From contig JAMPIQ010000003.1 of the NCBI GenBank assembly GCA_024699855.1, forward strand, positions 4,526,001-4,590,000: a stretch of 64,000 nt of DNA. Reading direction: 5' to 3'. Shown here one piece after another: positions 11,717-22,203 of this stretch. This DNA is from Aphelenchoides besseyi. Lineage: Eukaryota; Nematoda; Chromadorea; Rhabditida; Aphelenchoididae. Position 1 is the first letter of the stretch. Every line of letters begins with the position of its first letter. A model generated the notes under the pieces. The model saw nothing but the letters and a program-made list of their open reading frames with translations. It did no database searches and was not told the origin of the DNA. The position numbers and the translations under genes were made by a program.

Positions 11717-14700
11717 ACTAAATAATCGAGTAAAGTTTGTCTGTGTGCGACCGGTTTGTGCACATTTATTCTGAAATGAGCTCTCTCCATTCACTTATGC
11801 TAATTTGTTGGTGTTTGTGTGCAAAGAAGCGGTCGTGAGAAGAAATGAGTGGTGATTGAAAAAGGAAAATCATTGTCATTGTTGGTTAATTGTGTTTTTT
11901 GTCGAAGTTTTCAGTGATCGTGCAATCAATTTTTGCTTAACGTTATGGGTTTTCGTATTTCACATCGCAAAGACTTTTATGCGTTGTATCCAGTTAACTC
12001 GATCGTCGAGATGAATTGATTGGTCGCGTTTCTATCAGTGAAAGTTCAGAAACTCGAGAATCATAAAATTCGTCGCTCTTCGAGTTCGAATTTCAATTGG
12101 AAGGTGGAAACGTTGAAGTTGTGACTTCGGATGAAATGGCATGCAATTTTGGTAAGTTGAGTTTACATGCAAGCAATGTAAGTTTTGAGAATGCGCTCCA
12201 TTATAACATACTTTGTTGTAGGTACTTCTTATCGCAATGACCGGATTAATTTCGTATTCTCAAATTCGCTTCAGTCGCGCTCCGCTTCACAAACAGTTGA
12301 AAATGTGCGAAAGGCTATTAAGCGTTGAAGTTCAAGGCAACATTGAAGTCTGGAATGGAAGCGAAGAGAAGCAGCAGTACGTCAAGACCACTTTGGCACA
12401 ATGAAATGAGTTGCCGAACAAGATCCAATTGGTGAATTTCTAGTTAAATTGTCATTACGGTATTTATTGTTTGCAGAATTGGACGTACTTTTCTGATGAA
12501 AATTATTCCACGAATGATGACGATTCGCAAGTTCGAATCGGCGATAATGGGCTGTAATGTTATCAACGGCATGTTGTCAAAACGGTTGAAAATTGAGTTC
12601 GAATATTTTTGCGTCGGTAGCTGAGATGGACAAGAATGATGCGGCGGCAGTCAAGGCACAGTTTTGCGACGATGGTAAGTCTTATCCGAGAGAACGACTT
12701 TCTTTATTTCAACGTTAGTGGTTTGATCTGGCGATTGGATCAACTCGCGCCATGCACCCAAAATTTCCAGGACTCCATCGAGCGAAAAACTCGGCCATCA
12801 AGAGTGAAGCGTGCAGTCGAAGTCAAGGATTTGGAGAAAAGAAGAAGGTTGATCGCTTTTCTGTTGTTGCAATAGTGTTGTTGTTTTGTCATAAGAATAA
12901 ATTGTAACGTTGTTTGTTGTTCTCAATCTGAAGACCATATAGAAAGAAAAGAAATAAACGTCTCGGAAGTTCAATTCAATTTCCACAACTGCTTATTATA
13001 TCTACGATCGTTGAGACTACTCGGTTGCTTTTTAATCTCATTCTTCTACTATACTATCCACTCCCACTCTAAATGATCGAGTAAGTTTGTCTGTGTGCGA
13101 CCGGTTTGGGCTCATTTATTTTCGAATGAGACACCGACTCTTTATGCTGACGACGATAACGAATGGAAATTTAAGTAATCACGATTCATTTCGTTGTCTG
13201 GAAAGTGAAAAGAGCAGTTGTCGAGTGTTTTTCGTATCAACGTAAGTCGTTTAACATTGAGTTTTGTGGTTATATCTTTGTCCTTCATATCATCGTAATA
13301 ATCTTGATGTTCTTTTTCAGATCGCATCATTCGTATTCTGCCACAAGGATCGAGCGAATTGGTGAGTTGTACACACGTTTGATTTCATTTGCGAAGGGAT
13401 ATTTCAGGTGGATCGTGCCGTCAAGTGGTCGATCTGCGATTTGTGGGATAACCCACTGTTTTAACTTCATTACCCCCAAATAACCCCTATTGTTTGTTGT
13501 ATTTGTCCTCTTTTAATATAAACGCGTTTATTGTTTCACGTGGTTCGGGTAACCGGACGAAAAAAGAAAAAGGAAGAACTCTTGGCCAGTGGCGCGGCGA
13601 AGTTTTAAGAAGCCAGGAGATAGCACTTTGGCGCGGTTGTTATCTAATTGAGCCACAATCTGACCCATCTGAACCTCTGGACCTAATCTGAATTACAGGA
13701 CAAGACTAAAGTAAACAGTTGATTGAAATGCCTAAGAGGAAGATCGAGTTTTGACGCCTGAGGAACACAAAAGAGCGTGAAGAAGAACGAAAGCGTAAGA
13801 AAAGCGAGATGCGAATGCGTAAGATTCGTTTTGAACAGAAAGCAGCAAAAAAGAGCGAAACGGAAAGCGGATCAAAAATCGAAATTGAAAACACACAAAG
13901 CATGATCAAACACAAAGTCAATTGGTTGAGAAAACAAACCAAATGACAAATAGAACGAAAAAATTCACAAGCAGCAGACACACAAATTCAAATCGTTGAA
14001 AAAACTGCTCAAGAAACACAATCTTCAGAGACTTCATCAACTGCATCTCCAGATTAATACACAAATGTCGTTCGTCGCTATCGACAATCAAGAACCGGTG
14101 CTCACATCGAACAAGTTTTGGGACGACAAATTCAGAACTCATTGTCCAACCGAATGAACTCTGTGAAGCTGCTCGCAACGAATGTCAATGTTCGAGATTG
14201 CAAGTTCCCGAACATGGAAAAACGTTGGTGAGTGGATATTTTTTCGAATCAATTGTGTTTGGTTTTGTTGATTTTGATTGCGAACACTTCGTTGAAAATT
14301 GGTTTGTTGTCGATGTCATTTATTGGACCGACTTTATCGTGAATCTGAATCGAATCCAACGAAGTATGCATTGTCAAGCCACCGATCGCTCACAAACGAA
14401 GACGCTATTTGTTGATTCCAATCTTATATGCTGCTCACACTACGTTTTTGATAATGGAAAAGAAGCACTCAAACAATCATCTGCAAACTACATTATTGCG
14501 ATTCACTTGGTAAACCCGATTCCTCAACTGTCTATAGGTTGATCAATCAGATTCTACAGTCGAGCGTTTGCTCCTTGGACGGGTTTGAAGTGCAAATGCG
14601 TTCATGTTCCGAGAACACAATCAATCAAAGTGACCAAAAAACAGCACGGTGGAACTGCGCGGCGTAAACGTGTGGTTCGAGTAATGCTCACAGCTTCTTT

Positions 14701-15089
14701 AACAACGTAAACGAAAGTGGATAGACAAAGTTTGTACTTGAAGAAAACAGGCACATCCGGGTATTTGAAGCGTCTCGAATTGTACGGCATGTTGGCCCAC
14801 GAAGTTTGAAAAAACGAACGAGTCAGACCATCAAAACATGGAAGTTGAAGTGTCGCAGTTGAGTATAAAGAAAAAACGATTGCAACAAAAACGAGCAAAA
14901 CACCAGCAAACAAGCGCGGTCATGAAACCGAACAAGAGAAAAGCGATCGATTGACTAAAGACAAGTTGCAACATCAAAACTCACGTTCAAATGAATCAGA
15001 CCAACAAAAAGCAGATCGTTTATTAGATCAAAGTAATCGCCAAAAGAATATTCGAATAGCAACAAAACAGAAACAAGTTCAGTTGAACG
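11717..15089 (+). mobile_element. Helitron copy 2, 5' region and truncated ORF (ends at assembly gap)
   Basis: A direct repeat of 2834 to about 6290. The 5' motif appears at 11,717-11,785 and again at 13,070-13,128, with the same internal spacing as in copy 1 (about 1.36 kb). The body is highly similar up to about 13,700; beyond that, toward the gap, small insertions and deletions become frequent and about 800 bp corresponding to coiled-coil repeats are shortened. The copy is cut by the N run at 15,090. Its orientation and 8.88-kb offset from copy 1 fit a head-to-tail arrangement. Confidence 0.75.
14198..15089 (+). pseudogene. Helitron ORF N-terminal part (Ulp1-like protease), broken
   Basis: Homologous to the start of the main Helitron ORF. 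The frame KRRRYLLIPILYAAHTTFLI at about 14,394-14,455 preserves the Ulp1 His region better than copy 1 does, because it reads further upstream without a stop. Downstream several 1-2 nt differences break the frame around the Asp and Cys motifs (14,500-14,690). From 14,830 the LQHQNSRSNESDQQK repeats resume before the gap. Because this is a contig end, sequencing error is as likely as decay. Confidence 0.6.
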
Positions 15090-15189
15090 NNNNNNNNNNN
15101 NNNNNNNNNNNNNNNNNNNNNNNNNNNNNNNNNNNNNNNNNNNNNNNNNNNNNNNNNNNNNNNNNNNNNNNNNNNNNNNNNNNNNNNNN
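15090..15189. other. Assembly gap (100 N)
   Basis: Exactly 100 ambiguous bases, the conventional placeholder for a scaffold gap of unknown size. The sequences on the two sides are unrelated: Helitron copy 2 on the left, the outermost base of the palindrome on the right. Confidence 0.98.
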
Positions 15190-15330
15190 TAATTAATATA
15201 CTTGTCACTCATCAACCTCCGATCGATGCGCAAAAGCTCGCGGAGCTGTCAATCAACCGCCGCAGAAAGACCCCCCTCATACAACGTGGCAAATTCAAAG
15301 TTATAATTTATTTGGAAAACTAAGTTAACT

Positions 15331-16600
15331 TGCTACTGTAGGTCGAAACGATTTGTCGTCGTGCACACGGTAAAATGACTATTAGTAGTCTTACACAAAA
15401 TCGATGCGCAAAAATGAGCGTTCAAAATTCTGAAAGAATAAAGGAAAGAACCAAGTAGACTAAACCTATGGAAACAACACAGGTCTCCAACTCAAAATCA
15501 TGTTAATAAACGTTTCTATTCCATGAATCTAAATAGAGATTGACGTTAGCGACATTCAAATGTTACCATCAATCGATGTGAGTATCATAAACAACAAGAT
15601 CAGAAGAGGGATTAATGTAGTGGCAAAATACGGATGCTTTTTGTGTGAACCACAACCGATTCATTTAGTTCTACAACTCTTGTGTTTGTACTCATGAGAT
15701 TCTTTATATGAAGTTTTCGCGTCTTTTTTGGCATTTCGACTTCCAATTCGTTCAGCTTACGAATTGTTTTGTAAAGTAAACACTTCTGAGAAACAATATT
15801 GTTAATGCGGTTATGGTGTTTTAAGGCTTACCATCTCGCCAATAACTATAGTTGGGTTCGGGGTTGCATTATTGAAAATAAACGGATTTGAGTTGAAAAA
15901 ACTATGATGTGTTTACTTATAATCGAAGATTACAAATGTCAATCCAAAAAATTTTTGTCAACGACAGAAGGCAATAAAAGGAGCAACGAAAATTCCAAGA
16001 AGTTTGGCATCCGTTAATATCTTCTTTCTGAACATTTGCTTTTTCAATAAAATCGAAAAAACTCACTTGCAAATAAGGTACCATCGATAGCCAACTTGAA
16101 TCGGTAAACTTTGATTGCCAAAACTGAAACACACGTTTTAGCTTTAACGAACATCCGATTTACCGATAGCTTGAAACTGCAAGCTCCGACGAAGACATAA
16201 TGCTATTGTTTAAGAAAAAGCTTAACTAGCCATGCAAGTATGTGCGCCCAAAGATTATGAGTGATCTCGAGATTGTCATGATTGAAAATATCAATCAAAG
16301 TAGGCGTATAAACAACGATGCCGTTTAAAACCAAAAGCTTCTTATATTTCTAAAAATTGAAATCTCTAGTCTACCTCCACTAACCAACAAAATTCATCAA
16401 CTACAGAACGAACAAATTTAACATCTTTCCATTGCCTCAATACGTTGGCGGTTATTCATTTCTGCAATGTTGTTTGATGCTGAAGATCAAACATTTAAAG
16501 AATGTCGCTGTGGCAATTCAATTACTTTTTTGAGCAACATAATAATCGTTTTTTCCACGGATAAATGAAGTATATTATACTCAGACTATCAATTATTCTG
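15331..16600. other. Left-arm outer region, no assigned gene
   Basis: AT-rich, with several short intron-like GT/AG pairs on the minus strand. The minus-strand frame 15,917-16,132 and its neighbours mirror the small candidate gene described at 29,617-29,901. No domain is recognised. Confidence 0.4.
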
Positions 16601-17145
16601 AAGCAAATCATTTGGACAACAAACTCAGCTCTTCCAGGTACCCATGAAAGCTCATTAGTGCCAAAACGAGGCTCACTAATTTGCCCGTGTTCTTGGACTA
16701 AAATCGAACTGTAAGTACATTGAAATGATTTAAGTGTTCTTATTTTGTTTTCAGTTTTGGCACAGTTTGTCTTGGAACCGCCGTTTTAATCAAAATCTCG
16801 CATGGTCGATCGTCATCAATCGGGACCACGTAATCTAATGGCCGTTGTAGTGGAACACACCAGTGTAAGAATGTTTTGATGATCCAGCCCCACCCCTTTC
16901 TCTATATTGTATAAGTAGACGAAGAAAGAATAAACGATAGAATAGTCCAAGCGGAGTGCTAGAGGGATTTAGGAGCAGGAAAGATCGTAGAAAAGGAAGA
17001 ATGAGGGAACACTTTTTACTCCAGTGAATTGAGAGATGAGGTTATCGCAAAGATCGAATCGTTGAAACAGTTTTATCAAGAACGCAAGAAACTCACGAGC
17101 ATTGAAGAGACCGATGATCATTATGAACATCAACTGCATTTCTAG
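16601..17145 (+). pseudogene. Unassigned gene, left-arm copy (frame broken)
   Basis: A spliced-looking stretch: an exon ending SWTKIEL at 16,712, an intron GTAAGT...TTTTCAG (16,713-16,755), then FGTVCLGTAVLIKISHGRSS ending in a stop near 16,834. A second coding piece at 16,957-17,145 corresponds to the intact mirror frame at 28,678-28,866, but an extra T in the run at about 17,012 breaks it here. The piece is highly charged. I do not recognise a family. Confidence 0.35.
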
Positions 17146-17542
17146 TCATATCAATCGCATTTCTGTAGTCATGTTTGTTTATTGAATAAACCTCAACAAA
17201 AATTACTTTCGCTTCCGATTAGATTGCCGTCGAGATCTTGTTGTTACTCTTGACTCTTTGTTATTCGCATTCTCAAAACCTCCGCTATTCGCATACTGAT
17301 CATCCTCGTTCACTGAGATGGCCGTTGAAGTCGAAAGCTCAGCAGTTGGTTACGAACTATTGTGCGCAGAGCTGTAAGTTGCCCAACTTGCACAAAATAC
17401 GTGTATTGCTGAACGTCGAATGACAAACTTGTCCGGTGGTCAAGACGACTACTCGAGCACGTGGTTTTCAGCTTTTAAGTTTTTGTGTTTAGAGTCGTTG
17501 AAATGAATTCTGGATCAATTTGAGTTTCCTTCCTCTTTGCTG

Positions 17543-17788
17543 TCAATTTTCGAGTTTCAGAATAGTTCTGGCGACTTTTTCTTTGATTCCAATTGCGCAT
17601 TCCTTTGAACTTTCCAATCTTTCGCGAACTTTCTCGATTTCACGTACCAATTTGATTTCAGTTGAATATTTTCGACCAAAACTCGTTTCTGGCACTCGTG
17701 GATCATGAAAGTCGTTGCGATGTTTTTGGATGGCAGCTCTATCGCTCTTGAGGTAGGTTTGTAGTTTACCGTGTTTACTTGGCGTCAT
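17543..17788 (-). CDS. Small coiled-coil protein, left-arm copy
   Basis: ATG at 17,788; the 81-residue product starts MTPSKHGKLQTYLKSDRAAI and ends VARTILKLEN. It is highly charged and predicted helical throughout its second half (TEIKLVREIEKVRERLESSK). It overlaps, on the opposite strand, the first exon of the ubiquitin-like gene that starts at 17,705. The mirror copy at 28,034-28,280 is identical, so the frame is robust, but that is not independent evidence if the palindrome is artefactual. No family is recognised; it could be a chance antisense frame. Confidence 0.4.
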   Translation of the reverse strand: MTPSKHGKLQTYLKSDRAAIQKHRNDFHDPRVPETSFGRKYSTEIKLVREIEKVRERLESSKECAIGIKEKVARTILKLEN

Positions 17789-18234
17789 TTTAGGTCGACG
17801 TGTCAATTACTTTCCGAGATCTCAAGGTCATGATTCAGGAAAAAAAAGGCATTCCGGCGGACGAACAAATTTTGACGAACACATGCCGTAAGCTAAAAGC
17901 AACTTCACTGATTAACAGTTGCATTTCAGATAGAGAATACCCAGATGATCGAACGCTGTGGGATTACAATTTCCATAAAGCACCGAAGATAACTGTTAAC
18001 TCGTATCATGAAAATGAAAGAGGGGTACTTGAAGCGCGACAAGCGGAATCGCAGCAAAGGTTCCTGGAAAAGTATCTCGAAGGTCTTCTCAGTCTACCTC
18101 TGAAAATGCAGGATTCGGGCGTTAAAAAAAAGATTGCTGAGACTAAAGAGAAGCTTGGAATCACGCCAAAGAACCCGGATCCAGCGGAGTCGATGTGCGA
18201 TTACACTTTGCGTAGACGTCGCCATGCCCAATGA
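17705..18234 (+). CDS. Ubiquitin-like domain protein, left-arm copy (intact)
   Basis: Three exons: 17,705 to about 17,752, then from about 17,796 to 17,889, and about 17,932-18,234. Exon 1 supplies the first beta hairpin (MKVVAMFLDGSSIALE), exon 2 the ubiquitin helix (TFRDLKVMIQEKKGIPADEQ), and after a 42-nt intron exon 3 gives REYPDDRTLWDYNFHKAPKI, the loop and last strand. The fold therefore occupies about the first 75 residues. A charged helical tail follows (NERGVLEARQAESQQRFLEK) and ends in RRRRHAQ. There is no C-terminal diglycine, so it is a ubiquitin-domain protein, not a conjugated modifier. It may act as a proteasome shuttle or adaptor, but no second domain is recognised. The mirror copy has homopolymer frameshifts. 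Confidence 0.75.
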
Positions 18235-18393
18235 TTGAGGTCAACGTCCACCATCAGGTCTTTCTACTTATCCAATTTTCTTTTTACCTCATTTGTTTGG
18301 CCAATATAGGCCGTTTAATGCGCTAAATAAATACGTGTATTTTATTTTGTTGTATTAGTTAGAAGATTGTGATTTTTATAACGGTTTTGCTCG

Positions 18394-18721
18394 ATGATAC
18401 ATGGTGTTACTGGGGAGATCGTTTGCACGAATCGACTGGATACAATGCCGTGGATTGTCGGGAAGAAGAAAGATCAATCATGTTATCACTTACTACGACA
18501 ACTTGATCGGGATCACGAAGGTGACCGTAGAGAAAAAAAGATGTTACTTCAGTGAGTTAATTTCTCAGATTGCTTCCTTTATTCTTTTCAGTGTGAATCA
18601 ACACTCACCAATGCCCAATAACGAAGACAAAAAATTAAACCGGCAGAAGCTACAAGACCGGTTGAAAGATATTCACGGCAAATTGTACCGAACAGCACGC
18701 GGAAGTGATCGGTTGAGCTAG
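18394..18721 (+). CDS. Unassigned small protein, left-arm copy
   Basis: Two exons joined across an intron of about 41 nt (GTGAGT at about 18,552 to TTTTCAG at about 18,592). The product, about 95 residues, starts MIHGVTGEIVCTNRLDTMPW and ends LYRTARGSDRLS; the second exon is basic and helical (KKLNRQKLQDRLKDIHGKL). The right-arm mirror (27,098-27,426) differs by one base in an A run. No family is recognised. Confidence 0.45.
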
Positions 18722-19809
18722 AATTGAATGAGCTTTTATTTTTGATTGTTCAGGTACTTGTATTCGGATAACAAAAGAACGTTATGCAATCAAACAGGCG
18801 TAGAAGTTGATGGCCGAATTCGAGCAGTTCGAGGGCTGGTAACATGAAGCTTTTCATGAGCTTTCGAACAAAGTGTGTTGAAGGCTTTACGTGGTTAATT
18901 GAACTTGCATTACGAAATAAACAGTGGTTTTGTGCGCAGGTTCGTTGTAAATCTTGAAGACAATTCCACGTTTTTGAGATTCGGATGTGGGGTTTTTGTT
19001 TGACGAAAAGCAGCGGCTTATTGCGATTCGAATGCAATGAACTGGACGCCGTAGACAACAGTCGTTTCAGCGACCGATTCGTACATCGATAGCCGAGTGT
19101 TCGCATCGATAATCCTGAAGCTAAGGTTGCTTAATGGACTCGTTGGTCCTCAAATCCAATGGAAAACAACCACTGATTTCGGTATCAAAGCCAAAGAGCT
19201 AAGTGTTTCATCCATTGGTTTTTGGTTGTCAGTTCTTCTTACCGTTTAGTGCCCAACGCTTAACGGGTTTCAAGCGGAAAGTCGGTGGTCTGTTAGATCG
19301 CCGATGCTTTTCAAATTCTTTTCGTGCACCTCGCTGCTGAGTTCGGTCATTATAACATGACCGTTTTGTCCAACTTCAGTTGTTGTTTCGGATATTGGCG
19401 CACGAAATGCGGTCATACAATTCGTTCCCGGTTTCGATGGTCATTCGTATATCAAACACTGGATTGTTAAGACAAAGATGGGCAGTTCGAGTGTTTTTTA
19501 CCACTATCTTTAACATCAGGTTTATTGTTATTGCAAGTCTCAATTCATTCCAATTGTTTTAGCGCCCCCAAAATCTCGATCATTCGGAAGACGTAAAACC
19601 GAGCCGATTCTGAGACCATTTCTGCTACAGAAACATTTTGGGTTTTCATGTTCGTTTTACACCTGAAGAAGAATTGTTGTGCATGAGTTTTGTTATTTGT
19701 GATTGTTATTAAAGATGTTAAAGAAAAAGTTGTTTTGATTGTTGGCAATCTCATCGGTTGAATGACCGTTCGATTTCTATTGATTCAAAAACTCCAAAAC
19801 TAACGCTTG
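18722..19809. other. Left-arm stretch with no assigned gene
   Basis: Several moderately long frames exist on both strands (minus 18,750-19,106; plus 19,380-19,562) and appear identically in the mirror (26,067-27,069), but none shows a domain, signal peptide or coherent splicing. It may contain decayed gene pieces. Confidence 0.35.
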
Positions 19810-19821
19810 TTTTCAGGCAAA

Positions 19822-20345
19822 ATGTCGATTGCCGAAGGAGACTATGAAAAAGGAAAGGAGGTCTTCAAACAGATGTGCGCGAATTGTCATGCAGTTAGTC
19901 AAGAACCTGAGCATTCAAGTATTGGCCCAACACTCTACGGTGTCGTGAACCGTAAAAACTGGCCAAGTTTCGAATTTTGATTACTCAGCGGCAAACAAAA
20001 ACAAGGTAATTTATCAGTTTTTTTCTTTTTTATCATTGAGTTTTAGGGCATTACTTGGACGAGAGTAACTCTTTTCGACTACTTGAAAGACCCAAAGAAG
20101 TACATCCCCGGAACAACGATGGATTTTGCAGGACTGAAAAAAGAACAGGAACGTGCGGACCTGATCAAGTTCATCGAACAACAGTCGGAGTCGCTGACGA
20201 TAGTGATGGACGAGCAAACACAAACAGATCCACCAAGACGCTACATCGATGCAGTGGGATACCGGACGGCGGTTGCGGCGACATTTACTATTTTTTCTAC
20301 TGACCTACCCAATGAAAATGGCTCTCGATAAGTTGTTCAAAAAAC
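19822..20345 (+). pseudogene. Cytochrome c, left-arm copy (homopolymer frameshifts)
   Basis: Same gene as the right-arm copy at 25,476-25,999, but with an extra A in the run at about 19,951-19,955 that breaks the frame inside the conserved NRKTG motif, an extra T near 20,295 and an extra A near 20,340. The right-arm sequence agrees with the cytochrome c family, so the left-arm changes are probably errors. Confidence 0.8.
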
Positions 20346-20402
20346 TAAGTGTATGAGAAAGAATCTCTATTAGGCGAAATAAACTGCTAATCATGAACAA
20401 AG

Positions 20403-22203
20403 GTGGAGATCAAGTCGACTGCTGGTAATGATCGTTTGGGTGGTATCGACTTTACGAACGCTTTGATTAACCATTATGTCGATGAGATTAAAAAGACACT
20501 TCGCATCAAATTAAACGTCAAAGCTCTGTTGGGTCTACGACGAGAATGCGAAAAGGCGAAACGAGAGTTAATTGCAAAACCAACTACAAAGTAAATTCCA
20601 ATTATTGACCAGTGAGTTGAAGTTTCGATTGTAGAATCAAATTGAACAAACGATGCGATGAAATCAGTTTCTCAACCGAATTGTCTCTTCAACAGTTCGA
20701 ACAAATCTGCGCGCCATTATTCGAACAAGTCAACGATCTGATCATTAAGGCTTTGGAATTGGCTCAGATGGATAAAGTGGAAATCGAATTTCAATGGGTG
20801 AGCGGTGGTGGATCCAAAATGCTGAAGATCGTCGATATGATGCGTTCGTATCGCAGATCGGGCGTTCAGATGTTTAAACAACGCAGTAAAAAGCTGGCAA
20901 AGTGCAAGTCTCTATTCAATTGGGATATGTACTATGCATCGATGCATGGACCAATCATCGCATTCTTTGGGTATCGAATGTTGGAAACGGAGCGAGTGAT
21001 GGAACTGGAATTTGTTCAACCGTTCACGCAAATCGATAACCAACTGGAACTACGGTTCATGGCAAAGTCGGATATTTATGCGGTAAGATATCAGAGGAAT
21101 AACAGCATTAAAAGCATTTTTAGACGTTTGATAAAAACAAGTTGTTGATTGCGGAATTTGGATTTGATCGTCGAACAACGTACGCAATCACAAACGAGAC
21201 GTTGGAGCTTGTGCCAATTGATTCTGTCCGTTTAATCTTTCGCTTCGATTCCTGTGGAATGCCGGTCATTTCGCTTCGTCCGAGTGATTCGCAGTTCAAA
21301 TCGACAACTTACGAACCAAAGTCTACCAACAAGACAACAGTCGCTGAGATGAGGAAAAGTCTTGAATTGATGGACATTGCGGAACGGAAGACTAACAATC
21401 AGTCGGCCGAAGACATTCGAAACGAAAAAGTGAAAGTACTCAAGAACATTAAAGCCGTCGAACTGAAAGACGTCGTTCTCGGTCAATACCTTGCCGATCC
21501 CAATGGAAAAGGTAAACCTTTCAAATCCAATGTTTTACGAGTCGTTTCTTTTAGACGAAGATGCACGTACCAGCTATTTGGATGATCCGACGGTTCCGAA
21601 CGATTCAGTTACTCCCACTTATGCGACAGCTGTTCTGTTCGTGAACAATGAACGTTGGGAGGGCGTACCGTTCTTTTTGCGCTGCGGAAAAGCGTTGAAT
21701 GAACGCAAAGCCGAAGTTCGAATCCAATACAAAGAAGTTGCCGGCGACATCTTTCCATCGGGCGCACTGAAACGAGACAAATTGGTTATTCGTGTGCAGC
21801 CGAACGAAGCGGTTTACATGAAACTGAATACCAAACGACCGGGTTTTCATTTCGAAGCCGAAGAAACGAAACTCGACTTGACTTTTAACTCTCGTTTCAA
21901 GGTATGAGCTTTGAACTAGTGTCCAATTGAAACAGCGTTTAGGATCTTCGATTGCCTGATGCTTACGAACGTTTGTTCTTTGATCTCTTCTCTGGTGAAC
22001 AGTACAATTTCGTTTGTGCTGATGAGTTGGAACATGCATGGCGAATTTTTACTCCACTGTTGAAACAGATCGAGAAAGAGCACGTGAAGCCGGAAAAATA
22101 CGTGTATGGAAGTCGTGGTCCCGAGTCGAGTGATCAGTTGATGCAGAAACACGGCTACGTATTCAGCGGAACCTACAAGTGGAATCCACCACACAAACTT
22201 TAA
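20403..22203 (+). CDS. Hsp70-like fragment fused to G6PD C-terminal part, left-arm copy
   Basis: The first part is Hsp70-like: [20 protein letters not shown] and [17 protein letters not shown] match the second lobe of the ATPase domain, then [20 protein letters not shown] and [14 protein letters not shown] match the region before the VGGSTRIP motif. It lacks roughly the first 200 residues including phosphate loop 1. From about 21,405 the same open frame becomes glucose-6-phosphate dehydrogenase: [22 protein letters not shown], then after an intron [52 protein letters not shown], and the C-terminal [13 protein letters not shown]...GTYKW, i.e. the C-terminal half only, without the catalytic and NADP-binding N-terminus. 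Introns lie near 20,593-20,635, 21,081-21,122, 21,512-21,554 and 21,902-21,943. Start at 20,403 is only where homology begins. Confidence 0.8.

Noticed and set aside
16860..16975. TGTAAGAATG...GTATAAGTAGACG resembling a solo LTR
   Set aside because: No TG..CA borders, no second copy outside the mirror arm and no target-site duplication.
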